NCBI GenBank assembly: GCA_039654915.1
Contig: CM077594.1
Location: 20,831,001 to 20,895,000 of the forward strand
Source: Aquilaria yunnanensis
Lineage: Eukaryota; Streptophyta; Magnoliopsida; Malvales; Thymelaeaceae
Direction of reading: 5' to 3'
Length of the DNA: 64,000 nt
The position numbers and the translations under genes are program-made. This document shows, one piece after another, positions 47,800 through 58,100 of the stretch; within the stretch, counting starts at the first letter, position 1, and each line of letters starts with the position of its first letter. The notes below the pieces were generated by a model. It saw only the letters and a program-made list of their open reading frames with translations, was not told the DNA's origin and did not search any database.

Positions 47800-49725
47800 A
47801 GGAATCCTCCTCAGAACCTCGACGATAGGAGCTGTCCTATCGTTGAATGAAAATTGATTGATTGAAATTGAGGCTCAGGGCCCTACCTTAGAACCTCTGC
47901 GATAAGAACTTTCTTATCATTGAAGAAAAATTGATTCATTGAAATTGAGGCTAAGGGTCCTACCTTAGAACCTCTACGATAGGAACCTTCCTATCGTTGA
48001 AGAAAAATTGATGGATTGAAATTGAGGCTAAGGGCCCTATCTTAGAACCTCTGCGATAAGAACTCTCTTATCGTTGAAGAAAAATTGATTGATTGAAATT
48101 GAGGCTAAGGCTCCTACCTTAGAACCTCTGTGATAGGAACCTTCCTATCGTTGAAGAAAAATTGATAGATTGAAATTGACGCTAAGGGCCCTACCTTAGA
48201 ACCTCTGTGATAAGAACTCTCTTATCATTGAAAAAAAATTGATTGATTGATGGTTTGAGGTTAAGGAACTCTCCTTAGAACCTCGGCGATAGAAACTCTC
48301 CTATCGTTGATAGTTTGAGGTTAAGGGCCCTACCTTAGAACCTCTGCGATAAGAACTCTTTTATCGTTGAAGAAAAATTGATGATTGATTGTTTGAGGTT
48401 TACGGAACTCTCCTTAAAACCTCGACGATAGGAACTCTCCTATCGTTGAAAGTTTGAGGTTAAGGGCCCTACCTTAGAACCTCTGCGATAAGAACTCTCT
48501 TATCATTGAAGAAAAATTGATGATTGATTGTTTGAGGTTTAAGGAACTCTCCTTAGAACCTCGACGATAGGAATTCTCCTATCGTTGAAAGTTTGAGGTT
48601 AAGGACCCTACCTTAGAACCTCTGCGATAAGAACTCTCTTATCGTTGAAAAAAAATTGATGATTGATTGTTTGAGGTTTAAGGAACTCTCCTTAGAACCT
48701 CGACGATAGGAACTCTCCTATCATTGAAAGTTTGAGGTTAAAGGCCCTACCTTAGAACCTCTGCGATAAGAACTCTCTTATCGTTGAAGAAAAATTGATT
48801 ATTGATTGTTTGAGGTTTAAGGAACTCTCCTTAGAACCTCAACGATAGGAACTCTCCTATCGTTGAAAGTTTGAGGTTAAGGGCCCTACCTTAGAACCTC
48901 TGCGGTAAGAACTCTCTTATTGTTGAAGGAAAATTGATGATTGATTGTTTGAGGTTTAAGGAACTCTCCTTAGAACCTCGACGATAGGAACTCTCCTATC
49001 GTTGAAAGTTTGAGGTTAAGGGCCCTACCTTAGAACCTCTGCGATAAGAACTTTCTTATCATTGAAGAAAAATTGATGATTGATTGTTTGAGGTTTAAGG
49101 AACTCTCCTTAGAACCTCGACGATAGGAACTCTCCTATCGTTGAATGTTTGAGGTTAAGGGCCCTACCTTAGAACCTCTGCGATAAGAACTTTCTTATCG
49201 TTGAAGAAAAATTTATAATTGATTGTTTGAGGTTTAAGGAACTCTCCTATCGTTGAAAGTTTGAGGTTAAGGGCCCTACCTTAGAGCCTCTGTGATAAGA
49301 ACTCTCTTATCGTTGAAGAAAAATTGATGATTGATTGTTTGAGGTTTAAGGAACTCTCCTTAAAACCTCGACGATAGGAACTCTCCTATTGTTGAAAGTT
49401 TGATTGATTTCGAGGCAAAGGTTCCATTCTTAGAACCCCGGCAATAGGAGCAGTCCTACCGTTGAATGAAAATTGATTATTTTCGAGGCAAAGGTTCCAT
49501 CTTAGAACCCCGACGATAGGAGCAGTCCTACCGTTGAATGAAAATTGATTGTTTTCGAGGCAAAGGTTCCATCCTTAGAACCTCGACGATAGGAACAGTC
49601 CTACCGTTGAATGAAAATTGATTGTTTTCGAGGCAAAGGTTCCATCCTTAGAACCCCGACGATAGGAGCAGTCCTACCGTTGAATGAAAATTGATTGTTT
49701 GAGGCTAAGGAGCTTTCCTTAGGAC
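47800..49725. repeat. Tandem hairpin array, ~77-bp units in alternating pairs
   Basis: About two dozen units, each with a short perfect palindrome. Two types alternate, giving a dimer of about 154 bases: GATAGGA-actc-TCCTATC and GATAAGA-actc-TCTTATC. Each is framed by ccttagaacctc on the left and gaggttaagg on the right, which can pair as an outer stem. From about 49400 a third variant (gataggagcagtcctaccgttg) takes over. The array is in the transcribed part of the element between the LOG gene and the 3' LTR. There is no ORF. Confidence 0.92.
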
Positions 49726-50244
49726 CTCTAGCAAAATTTATATGAAAGTATTTGAAATTGGAATAATTTTCTTTGAAAGTGTGAATTTTCATAATAGGCG
49801 AGTGCAAAAACTTAGACTTCGATAAGATGAGTGAATCTTGGTGATGACAATAACACTGACAAATTATGTAAAGGGAACGGATATTTGGAATCAATATCTA
49901 AGGTTCATCTAATATTTTCTTCAGTAAATATAGATTCCCTTGTGAGATATGTCATCTAAATAAGGTTGAAGCTTAACTACCCCAAAATGTCATGCCTAGT
50001 AGACCTATTAGGATGCGTCTCAAAAGCATTAAAAATTACTCTTTACTCAGCCATTCCAACCTAAAGGCATTGTGCTATGGTTTTAATATCAGCATGAACG
50101 AAACTATCTTATAAGATAAAGAAATTCCCTGAAAAGAAAAACTGAAACACGAAAGAAAATGCTGATAATAAAACTAAAGGACAAGAAAAACGGATCAGAT
50201 CGCTTCTTCTTCCACAATGCTTCAACAGGCCAGGTAAAGGACAA
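49726..50244. other. Spacer between hairpin array and LOG gene
   Basis: Unique AT-rich DNA. On the minus strand it is the 3' flank of the LOG ORF. No feature is recognised. Confidence 0.5.
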
Positions 50245-50874
50245 TTATGGGACGGAACTGGTTGGGAAAGACTGTCGTGTCCAGTCTATCTGGATCATCG
50301 CTGGATCTGGTTCAGGAACAAAAGCTTGCATTTTATCTAGCAATTCTTCAGCAGTTGTTGCGGATATTATGATTCGTCGTGCCACTCTTGATATGAAATT
50401 CTTCTGCATAGCATAATCCACAAAAGCTATCAGACCTGTAAAGAAATTGTTAACATTCAACAGCCCAATGGGTTTCTTATGCAAATTAAGTTGGGCCATG
50501 GAAGCAATTTGAAAGACTTCTCCCAATGTGCCAAAACCACCTGGTAGAGCGATAAAAGCATCAGCATTTAAAAGCATTTGTAACACACGCTCTTGAAAAT
50601 TTTTAACCACTAATTCTTCTCCAATCGTGCCCCCAGAAACAAATTTCAAAGGTCCAGGGATAATACCCAAAACTTGACTTCCTCCTAAAGATGCTGCTGA
50701 TGCTACACCTCCCATTAATCTGACACTACCTCCTCCATAAACTAAATGTATTTTTCGCTCAGCTAATACTCTACCCAAATGGTTGGCTGCCTTTAAATAC
50801 TCTTCATCTTTTCCAGGAAAAGCCCTAGAAAATACACAAATACTTCGGGATTTACGAGTTGGGGTTTTCTCCAT
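50245..50874 (-). CDS. LOG: LOG-type cytokinin riboside 5'-monophosphate phosphoribohydrolase, intronless
   Basis: 209-residue uninterrupted frame; I prefer the ATG at 50874 (MEKTPTRKS) over the upstream in-frame ATG at 50949, because the family homology begins right after it and a TATA box lies between them. LOG enzymes cleave ribose 5'-phosphate from cytokinin nucleotides to give active free bases in the cytosol. Landmarks: CVFSRAFPG (12-21), LVYGGGSV.LMG (45-55), LGIIPGPL (69-76), ADAFIALPGGFGTLGE (104-119) with the signature PGGxGTxxE, and KKPIGLLN. Deviations: Arg52 in place of Gly in GGGSVxLMG, and the usual Arg-Lys pair is Arg96-Val97. Host LOG genes normally have several introns; this copy has none, suggesting it passed through RNA. 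It lies inside the Ogre-like element in its sense direction. Activity is uncertain because of the substitutions. Confidence 0.85.
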   Translation of the reverse strand: MEKTPTRKSRSICVFSRAFPGKDEEYLKAANHLGRVLAERKIHLVYGGGSVRLMGGVASAASLGGSQVLGIIPGPLKFVSGGTIGEELVVKNFQERVLQMLLNADAFIALPGGFGTLGEVFQIASMAQLNLHKKPIGLLNVNNFFTGLIAFVDYAMQKNFISRVARRIIISATTAEELLDKMQAFVPEPDPAMIQIDWTRQSFPTSSVP

Positions 50875-50914
50875 TCCTATCCTTAACCTTGTGAGAAATG
50901 AAGAAATGAGGATG

Positions 50915-50922
50915 TATTTATA
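50915..50922 (-). promoter_or_regulatory. TATA box upstream of the LOG ORF
   Basis: Minus strand CTATAAATA, about 41-48 bases before the ATG at 50874, with a C/T-rich leader (catcctcatttcttcatt) in between. This suggests the gene brought or acquired its own promoter. Confidence 0.6.
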
Positions 50923-50954
50923 GAGGTAAAAGGATAATGCAATAATCACATCTA

Positions 50955-51310
50955 TAAAAGTAGGTGCACTATTGTCAGAAAAGGAGGAAAATTTTCAAAA
51001 GTGGCAGCTAGCATAAATAGTACTCATGACTGTAGCTCACGTCAGGAATGGGTACATTATTGTCAAAAAGGGAGGAAAGTTTCAAAAATGACTGCTAGCA
51101 TGTACAGTAGTCATGACTGTGGCTCGTGTCAGGAGTAGGTACATTATTGTCGGAAGAGAAGGAAAATTTTCAAAAGCGACAGATAGCATGTACAATAATC
51201 GTGACTGTGGCTCACATCAGGAATAGGTACATTATTCTTGGAAGAGAAGGAAAATTTTCAAAAGTGACAGCTAGCGTGTACAGTAGTCGTTACTTTGGTT
51301 CACGTCTTCC
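50955..51310. repeat. Four tandem ~88-bp repeats upstream of LOG
   Basis: Units start near 50958, 51049, 51137 and 51225, sharing aggtacattattgtc, gaggaaaattttcaaaag, gctagcatgtacagta and tgactgtggctc. One further copy follows each of the other two Cys4 genes (near 52050 and 52860), so this is part of the same duplicated module. Lying just upstream of the LOG TATA box, the array is placed like a tandem enhancer; this is inference. Confidence 0.85.
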
Positions 51311-51345
51311 ACTGGCTTTACGTCCAGTAACGGCTTCAATGCCTT

Positions 51346-51894
51346 CTACGAATTGGCAATTTGCATCCATTCCAGTTTTTTTACAAACTGGCAAATATGG
51401 TCGTTTAAAGTCAGATTTCTAAGACTGTAACGATCTCGTTCTTTTTGGAAAGTCATCCATAAACCGACAATCTCAAATTGTACCATTCCACAAGAGTGCG
51501 CTTTAAGAGTCTCTCGGATATCCTCCAGAGATTCCTTACGCAAGCCATTCTTAATGAATTTTCTTCTATCTTCACGATTTCTAGTGATTATCCCTGAAGA
51601 ACGACATTTAGTGCCGCAAATCCACCATCCACAATTATGACAGACGCCTAGCCTCCTTGCTCTTCTCTTTTTGGCATAAGCGCTTTTACCAAAGCCGGGC
51701 ATACGGGGGAAGAATGTATCTGGAACTTCACCAGCCGACCGAACCTTAGCTTCGATTAGCCACCGCACATTATCAGGAATGCCTTTGTGCATAAATACTC
51801 TAAATCGTTCATATCTAGCTTGATAAATCTTTTTAAGAACATTTATTGGGAGGGAAGGAAAATACTTTCGTAGGGCGGAAAGTGAAGACTCCAT
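51346..51894 (-). CDS. Small basic Cys4 protein, copy 1 (virus nucleic-acid-binding-protein-like)
   Basis: Intact 182-residue frame. N-terminal 10-60 is helical and amphipathic (YFPSLPINVLKKIYQ, GIPDNVRWLIEAKVR). Residues 70-82 form a strongly basic patch (KSAYAKKRRARRL) directly followed by a zinc-type cluster with Cys 85, 88, 93 and 97, then a Lys/Arg-rich segment and a hydrophilic C-terminus. A GxSxYA-basic patch leading into a Cys cluster is the plan of the small nucleic-acid-binding proteins encoded by carlaviruses and relatives (Pfam family of viral NABPs), which act in the nucleus and affect silencing and host transcription. The similarity is recognised by eye over about 45 residues; the rest is unfamiliar. 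A TATAAATG lies about 110 bases upstream (52010-52003). A plain retroelement accessory zinc protein is the alternative. Confidence 0.5.
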   Translation of the reverse strand: MESSLSALRKYFPSLPINVLKKIYQARYERFRVFMHKGIPDNVRWLIEAKVRSAGEVPDTFFPRMPGFGKSAYAKKRRARRLGVCHNCGWWICGTKCRSSGIITRNREDRRKFIKNGLRKESLEDIRETLKAHSCGMVQFEIVGLWMTFQKERDRYSLRNLTLNDHICQFVKKLEWMQIANS

Positions 51895-52160
51895 TGATGA
51901 AAGAGGCTTTTAAGAGAAAAAAGGAAAAAATTAGTGATTGTAGGAAATGGAAATAACTGACTTTGAGAGTCATGGAGTACCGTATCCAGAAAGAAGAACA
52001 CGCATTTATAGCGATGAAAGGATAACGTGTTTATTACGCTTACAGAAGAAGGTACATTATTGTCAAAAGAAAAGACAAATGACGGCTTATATGTACAATA
52101 ATTGTGACTGTGGCTCACATCTTCCACTGGTTTTACGTCCAGTAACGGCTTCAATGCCTT

Positions 52161-52700
52161 CTATGAATCGAGGATTTGCTTCCCATCCAGTTTTCTTACA
52201 AACTGGCAAACAGGGTCGTTTAAAGTCACATTCCCAAGACTGTAACGGTCTCGTTCTTTATGGTAAGTCAACCATAAGTCGATAATTTCACCTTGCACTC
52301 CTCCACAAGAATGCGTTTCAAGAGTCTTTCGGATATCCTCTAGAGATTCCTTACGCAGGCCATTCTTAATGAATTTTCTTTTATCTTCACGATTTCTGGA
52401 GATGTATCCTAAAGAGCGACATTTAGTATCACAATTCTATCGCCTACATTTATAACACACGCCTAGCCTCTTTGCTCTTCGCCTTTTGGCATAACGGCTT
52501 TTACCTAAACCGGGCATAAATGCATCTGGAACTTCACCAGCCGAACGGACCTTAGCTTCAATTAACCACCGCACATCGTCAGGAATGCCCTTGTGTATAA
52601 AAACTCTGATTCTTTCACATCTAGCTTGGTAGACTTTTTTAAGAACATTTGTTGGGAGGGAAGGAAAGTACTTTCACAGGGCAGAAAGAGTAGAATCCAT
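52161..52700 (-). pseudogene. Small basic Cys4 protein, copy 2, inactivated
   Basis: Collinear with copies 1 and 3 from the ATG at 52700 to the TAG at 52161. It is broken by an in-frame TGA at codon 9 (where the sisters have Arg) and a TAG inside the Cys cluster (where the sisters have Trp). Both changes are C-to-T or G-to-A transitions. It also lacks a few residues before the basic patch. A TATAAATG at 52827-52820 and the conserved ggatacggtactc leader block are retained upstream. Confidence 0.8.
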
Positions 52701-52988
52701 TGATAAAAGAAGAATTTGAGAGAAAAGATGAAGAAATCAGTTATTGTAGGAAACTGAAATAACCGACTATGAGAGTCACAGAGTACCGTATCCGCTACTT
52801 AACCGGGAAGAAGAACACGCATTTATAGCGATGAAAGGATAACGTGTTAATTACGCTTGCGGGAGCAATTACATTATTGTCAAAAGAAAAATGTAAATTT
52901 TCAAATGTGACAAATTGTATGTACAGTGATTGTGACTGTGGCTCACATCTTCTGCTGATTTTACGTCCAGTAACGGCTTCAACTCCTT

Positions 52989-53537
52989 CTATGAGTCGGG
53001 GATTTGCTTCCCATCCAGTTTTCTTACAAACTGGCAAACAGGGTCTTTTAAAGTCAGATTCCTGGGACTGTAATGCTTTCGTTCTTCATGAAAAATACTC
53101 CATAAACCAAGAAGTTCGCGTTGCACTGATCCACTAGAATGCGTCTCAAGAGTCAATCGGATATCATCCAACGAATCCTTACTCAGGCCATTCTTGATGA
53201 ATCGTATTTTATCTTCTCGATTATCGGAGATCATTCCTAAAGAACGACATTTAGTATTACAAGTCCATCGACCACATTTATGACAGACTTGTAACCTTTT
53301 CGCTCTTCGCTTTTTGGCATAAGAGCTTTTGCCTATGCCAGGCATGTGAGACGTAAATGCATCTGGGGCTTCGCCTGCCAGACGAACCTTAGCTTTGAAT
53401 AACCACCGTACATCTTCAGGGATTCCTTTGTGCATCAAAACTCTTAATCGTTCACAGCGAACTCGGTAGATCTTTTTGAGAATGTTCATTGGGAGAGAAG
53501 GAAAATATTTTCGCAAGGGAGAAAGAGTAGGATCCAT
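52989..53537 (-). CDS. Small basic Cys4 protein, copy 3 (virus nucleic-acid-binding-protein-like)
   Basis: Intact 182-residue frame aligned end to end with copy 1, no gap. The key positions are the same: the basic patch 70-82 (KSSYAKKRRAKRL), Cys 85, 88, 93 and 97, and Trp 91. Many differences are conservative, which suggests the two intact copies have been held under some protein-level constraint. It keeps the leader block (cggatacggtactccgtgactctca region, about 53600-53640) but the sequence beyond it changes to the 120-bp repeat, so the TATA box seen in front of copies 1 and 2 is missing here. Confidence 0.5.
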   Translation of the reverse strand: MDPTLSPLRKYFPSLPMNILKKIYRVRCERLRVLMHKGIPEDVRWLFKAKVRLAGEAPDAFTSHMPGIGKSSYAKKRRAKRLQVCHKCGRWTCNTKCRSLGMISDNREDKIRFIKNGLSKDSLDDIRLTLETHSSGSVQRELLGLWSIFHEERKHYSPRNLTLKDPVCQFVRKLDGKQIPDS

Positions 53538-53664
53538 TTTTTAGCGGAAAGTAAAAGAAAGAAGGGAAGAAGGAATCAGTTATTATGGGCAACTGAGAGA
53601 ACTGACTTGAGAGTCACGGAGTACCGTATCCGCCACTTAACCGGAAAAATGGAGCCAACTTTTT

Positions 53665-54150
53665 GACAATATTTCTTATCTTTGATATTCCGTCGAGCTG
53701 ACGTCGATCCTGTCCTTGTGCATGAAGCCTCGATTATCAAATCCATTGTTAGCTTTTGACAAATTGTCAACGACAATATTTCTTGACATCTGCCTTATCC
53801 TTGGCCATAGCTATCTCTTATCGTCGATCCTATTCTTCCAGGTATAGCCTCGATTATTGAATCCATTAACAGCTTTTGACAAATTGTCAACGACAATATT
53901 TCTTGACATCTACCTTATCCTTGGCTATAGCTATCTCTTATCGTCGATCCTGTCCTTCCAGGTGTAGCCTCGATTATTGAATCCATTGCCAGCTTTTGAC
54001 AAATTGTCAATGACAATATTTTTTTATATCTGCCTTATCCTTGGCTATAGCTATCTCTTATCTTGGATACTACTAGCTGACGTCAATCCTGTCCTTCCAG
54101 GTGTAGTCTCGATTATTGAATTGATTGCCAGGCTTTTGACATATTGTCTA
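53665..54150. repeat. Tandem repeat, 120-bp period, about four copies
   Basis: Units begin at 53761, 53881 and 54001 with exactly 120-base spacing (aaattgtcaacgacaatatt, itself a small palindrome ATTGTC-aac-GACAAT), plus a partial unit before and after. Shared: cttatcgtcgatcctgtcctt, cctcgattattgaatccatt, agcttttgac. It is upstream of the Cys4 genes on the element's strand. Confidence 0.9.
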
Positions 54151-55135
54151 CCTTATCCTTGAATTCCTGATGCGGGTTGGTCCAGCGTATTAGCTGTGCA
54201 TTGGTAAGAGCTGATGTCATTGAGATCTCAGCTTACACTGCTGTAGCGGTGCCGTTAATGTGCTTCCCATTTGATCCCTGTTATGTAAAAGCCATGCATG
54301 CATGATGTGAAATGCATGAATGCAGAGCATGCATAACTGATGGTTCTTTTTTTTTTTGGATTTTTTGGATGGATCTAGTTCTTCATGTCTTTGCTTTACT
54401 GGATCCTCTTTGTAATTGCCTTCTTGGACTATCATTGAATCTCTTTATGCTTTCCAGCTCTTGTCCATTACCTCAAAAGCCCAACTCTTTTCAAAATCCC
54501 CTTTCCTTGACTTGTTCTTGAATTTTGGTCTCAATTTCTTTAATGCTCGTCCGCCTCATACTTTATGCCTCTCTGGATAATTGTCCCTATTGAAATATTC
54601 GTGATTATGATTCTTTCTTGCTGACGTGGACATGCTAAGACTTCTGAAGCGATCATCCAAGCAACTACCAAGGCTATCTCCTGAAGATTTGTTACTCCTT
54701 CTTCTTTGTTAGCCTATGTTCTGTGCCGTTCGCAAAGCAGGACCTCAATCTTACCTGTTTTAATTCACAAAGCTTATCAAAGTAATCTACGGTCTTTGCT
54801 TTTTCTGAGTTTTAAATATTACTATTCTTCCTACAAATGTCACAATTTATTGCACACTTAAGGCTAGTAGGAATGTCAGATTTGAAGTAAAATAACTGGA
54901 TAGAAATGACTTCATCATTTTTTTTGAACAAGGGAATATAAAAGTTGAACGTGAGAATCAAAGGAAAGCTAAAGAGAATTGGCTTTTTATTTATGGGTAA
55001 GAGAATATGAAAGTCTTGGGTACAGATGCATAACAATGAAAGTGTGAGGGAAGAACGCTCTCTTTGACAACTTTGATCAAATAGACTTTGGTAACCCTGT
55101 ATCCACTTCTTCCCTTCTGTCCGAAAATTTCTTCA
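54151..55135. other. 3' flank of integrase, no gene seen
   Basis: Unique sequence between the integrase stop and the cargo. A poly-T run lies at 54345-54357. Short frames only; nothing recognised. Confidence 0.5.
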
Positions 55136-58100
55136 TTATGCAAAGTATTTCTTTACTGAATCTGAATTTACTGGCTTTGGTAACTCTTGTCCATCCATTT
55201 CTGTCAGAATTAGAGCCCCTCCTGAAAATGCTTTCTTCACGACATAGGGCCCATCATAATTTAGTGTCCATTTTCCTCTAGAATCATGCTGAATGGGTAG
55301 AATTTTCTTGAGCACTATGTCACCCTCGTGAAATTGCCGTGGGCGAACCTTTTTATTGTAAGCGCGAATCATCCTCCTTTGATAAAGCTGCCCATGGCAG
55401 AGGGCTATCATTCTTCTTTCAGCAATTAGGTTTAATTGCTCGTATCTAGGCTTGACCCATTCTACTTCTCTTAATTGAGTATCCATTAGTACCCTTAATG
55501 AAGGAATTTCAACTTCAATGGGCAATACTGCCTCCATACCATATACCAGAGAAAAAGGTGTTGCTCTAGTAGAAGTATGGGTAGAAGCTCTATAAGCATG
55601 TAGTGCAAAAGGTAACATCTCATGCCAGTCCTTGTAAGTGACAATCATCTTTTCAATAATTCTCTTGATATTTTTATTGGCCGCTTCTACTGCACCATTC
55701 ATCATTGGTCGATAAGGTGCCGAATTGATATGCTTGATCTTGAACTGTTGGCACAAAGTCTGCATCATTACATTGTTCAAGTTCGTGGCATTGTCTGAGA
55801 TGATACACTCTGGCAGCCCATAGCGACAAATGATTTCTTTCTTAATGAATCGGCATACCACCTTTTGAGTTACATTTGCATAAGACACAACTTCTACCCA
55901 TTTAGTGAAGTAGTCTATTGCCACTAGGATGAATTTGTGACCATTAGAAGCTTTGGGGGTAATGGCTCCAATGATGTCAATTCCTCACATGGAAAAAGGC
56001 CAAGGTATTGCTGTTACATTAAGAGGAGCAGGTGGAGCCTGGATCTTGTTGGCATATATTTGACATTTGTGACATTTTCTTACGTGATTGATGCAATCAC
56101 TTTCCAAAGTGAGCCAATAGTAGCCAGCCCTCATTATTTGTCTTGCCATGGTATGACCACTAGTGTGTGCTCCACACATTCCAGAATGAATTTCTTCCAT
56201 GATCTTTCGTGCTTCATGAGCATTTACACAACGAAGTAGTATCGAGTCTGGGGTTTTCTTATAAAGTATGTCTAGGTTCAAAAGAAAACCCATTGACAGT
56301 CTTCATAGAAATTTCTTGTCATTTTCTGATGCTTCTGGTGGATATACTCATTCTTGGAGGTATTTCTTGATATCGTGATACCAAGGTTTCTCATCCAATT
56401 CTTCTTCGATGCTCATGCAATAAGCTGGGGAATCTATTATTTTCATTTCGAACACAGGAGTATGCTCAGGGTCGCTTATCTTGTACATAGCAGCTAAAGT
56501 AGCTAAAGCGTCCGGAACTTGATTATCTTCCCTTGGAAGATGATGGAAGCTTATACTCGTAAATTTTCGAGCCAAGTCTAGTATGAGCTTTTGGTAAGGG
56601 ATCAATTTTGAATCCCTTGTCTCCCATTCTCCATTGATTTGATATATGACTAATGCGGAATCCCCATAAACTCGGAGATTTCGTACTTTCAATTCCAGTG
56701 CCATTTGGAGTCCCATAGCACATGCCTCATATTCTACTATATTGTTGGTACAAGGAAATGTAATTTTTGCTGTGAGGGGAAACTGCTCTCCGCTTGGAGA
56801 GATGAGTATAGCTCCAATCCCTTGTCCCAAAGCATTAGATGCTCCATCGAATGCCATTTTCCATGTTTCATCATCTTCAGAGACTTCCTGTTCTATCGTC
56901 ATTATATCTCCATCAGGAAAGTCCATTCTCATTGGCTCATAATCATCCAATGCTCTATCAGCCAGATATTCAGCAATCACACTCCCTTTTACAGCCTTTT
57001 GGGTGACATACTGTACGTCGTATTCAGACAACAACATTTGCCATTTTGCAATCCTGCCTGATAAAGCGGGTTTCTAAAAAATGTACTTAATGGGATCAGT
57101 CTTGGAGATCAGTAATGTGGTGTTGTTGAGCATGTAGTGTCGTAGTCGGTGTGCTACCCATGCAAGGGCACAACAGGACTTTTCTACTATTGAGTATTTC
57201 GCTTCATATGTAGTAAGCTTTTTGCTCAAATAGTAAATTGCATGCTCTTTCTTGCCTGTCTCATCACGTTGACCCAATACGGATCCTAATGAAGAATCCT
57301 GTATGGATAAATATAGAATCAACGGTTCTCCAGATCGGGGTGGTACCAAGACTGGCGGGTTTGATAGATATTGCTTGATTTTCTTGAATGCTTCTTGGCA
57401 TTCATTATTCTACTCGATCAGATTGTTCTTCTTTAGTGATTTGAAAAGAGGTTCACACTTGGACGTCAATTGTGATATGAACCTTGTTATAAAGTTGATT
57501 CTACCCAGAAAACTTCTTACTTGTTTTGGAGTCTTCGGGGGTTGCATTTCTTGTATCGCCTTAACTTTACTTGGGTCAACTCGAATCCCATCTTTGCTTA
57601 CCATGAAACCCAATAACTTTCCTGAAGAGGCTCCAAAAGTACATTTGGCAGGATTCAACTTTAATTGATATTTACGAAGTCTATCGAATAGTTTTCTTAG
57701 CACTTTTAGATGCCCTCCAGCAGTGAAAGTTTTGGCGATCATGTCGTCTACATATACTTCAATTTCTTTATGCATCATGTCATGGAATAACGCGACCATG
57801 GCTCTTTGATATGTAGCACCAGCATTCTTTAACCCAAAAGGCATCACCTTATAGTAGAAGGTACCCCAAAGGGTAATAAAAGCAGTTTTTATCATATCAT
57901 CTCGATCAAGTTTGATTTGATTGTACCCAGAAAAGCCATCCATGAAGGAAAAGTAGGAGTTTCCTGCGGTATTATCCACCAGCGTATCGATGTGAGGAAG
58001 TGGGAAGTTATCTTTAGGACTGGCCTCGTTCAAGGGTCGATAGTCCTGACAAACTCTTAGTTTCCCACTTTCTTTCTTTTCGACTGAAACTATGTTAACA

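Larger units (their letters stand above)
51225..53680. repeat. Tandem triplication of the Cys4 gene module (~820 bp)
   Basis: Three modules (about 51225-52050, 52050-52860 and 52860-53680) each contain a 3' block (aggtacattattgtc... ttacgtccagtaacggcttca), the ORF, a short leader and a ggatacggtactcc block. Divergence between modules is moderate and one is a pseudogene, so the triplication is not fresh. Confidence 0.88.

Noticed and set aside
47800..49725. CRISPR-like array
   Set aside because: Periodic repeats, but no unique spacers: the whole 77/154-bp unit repeats and contains palindromes. Plant nuclear context.
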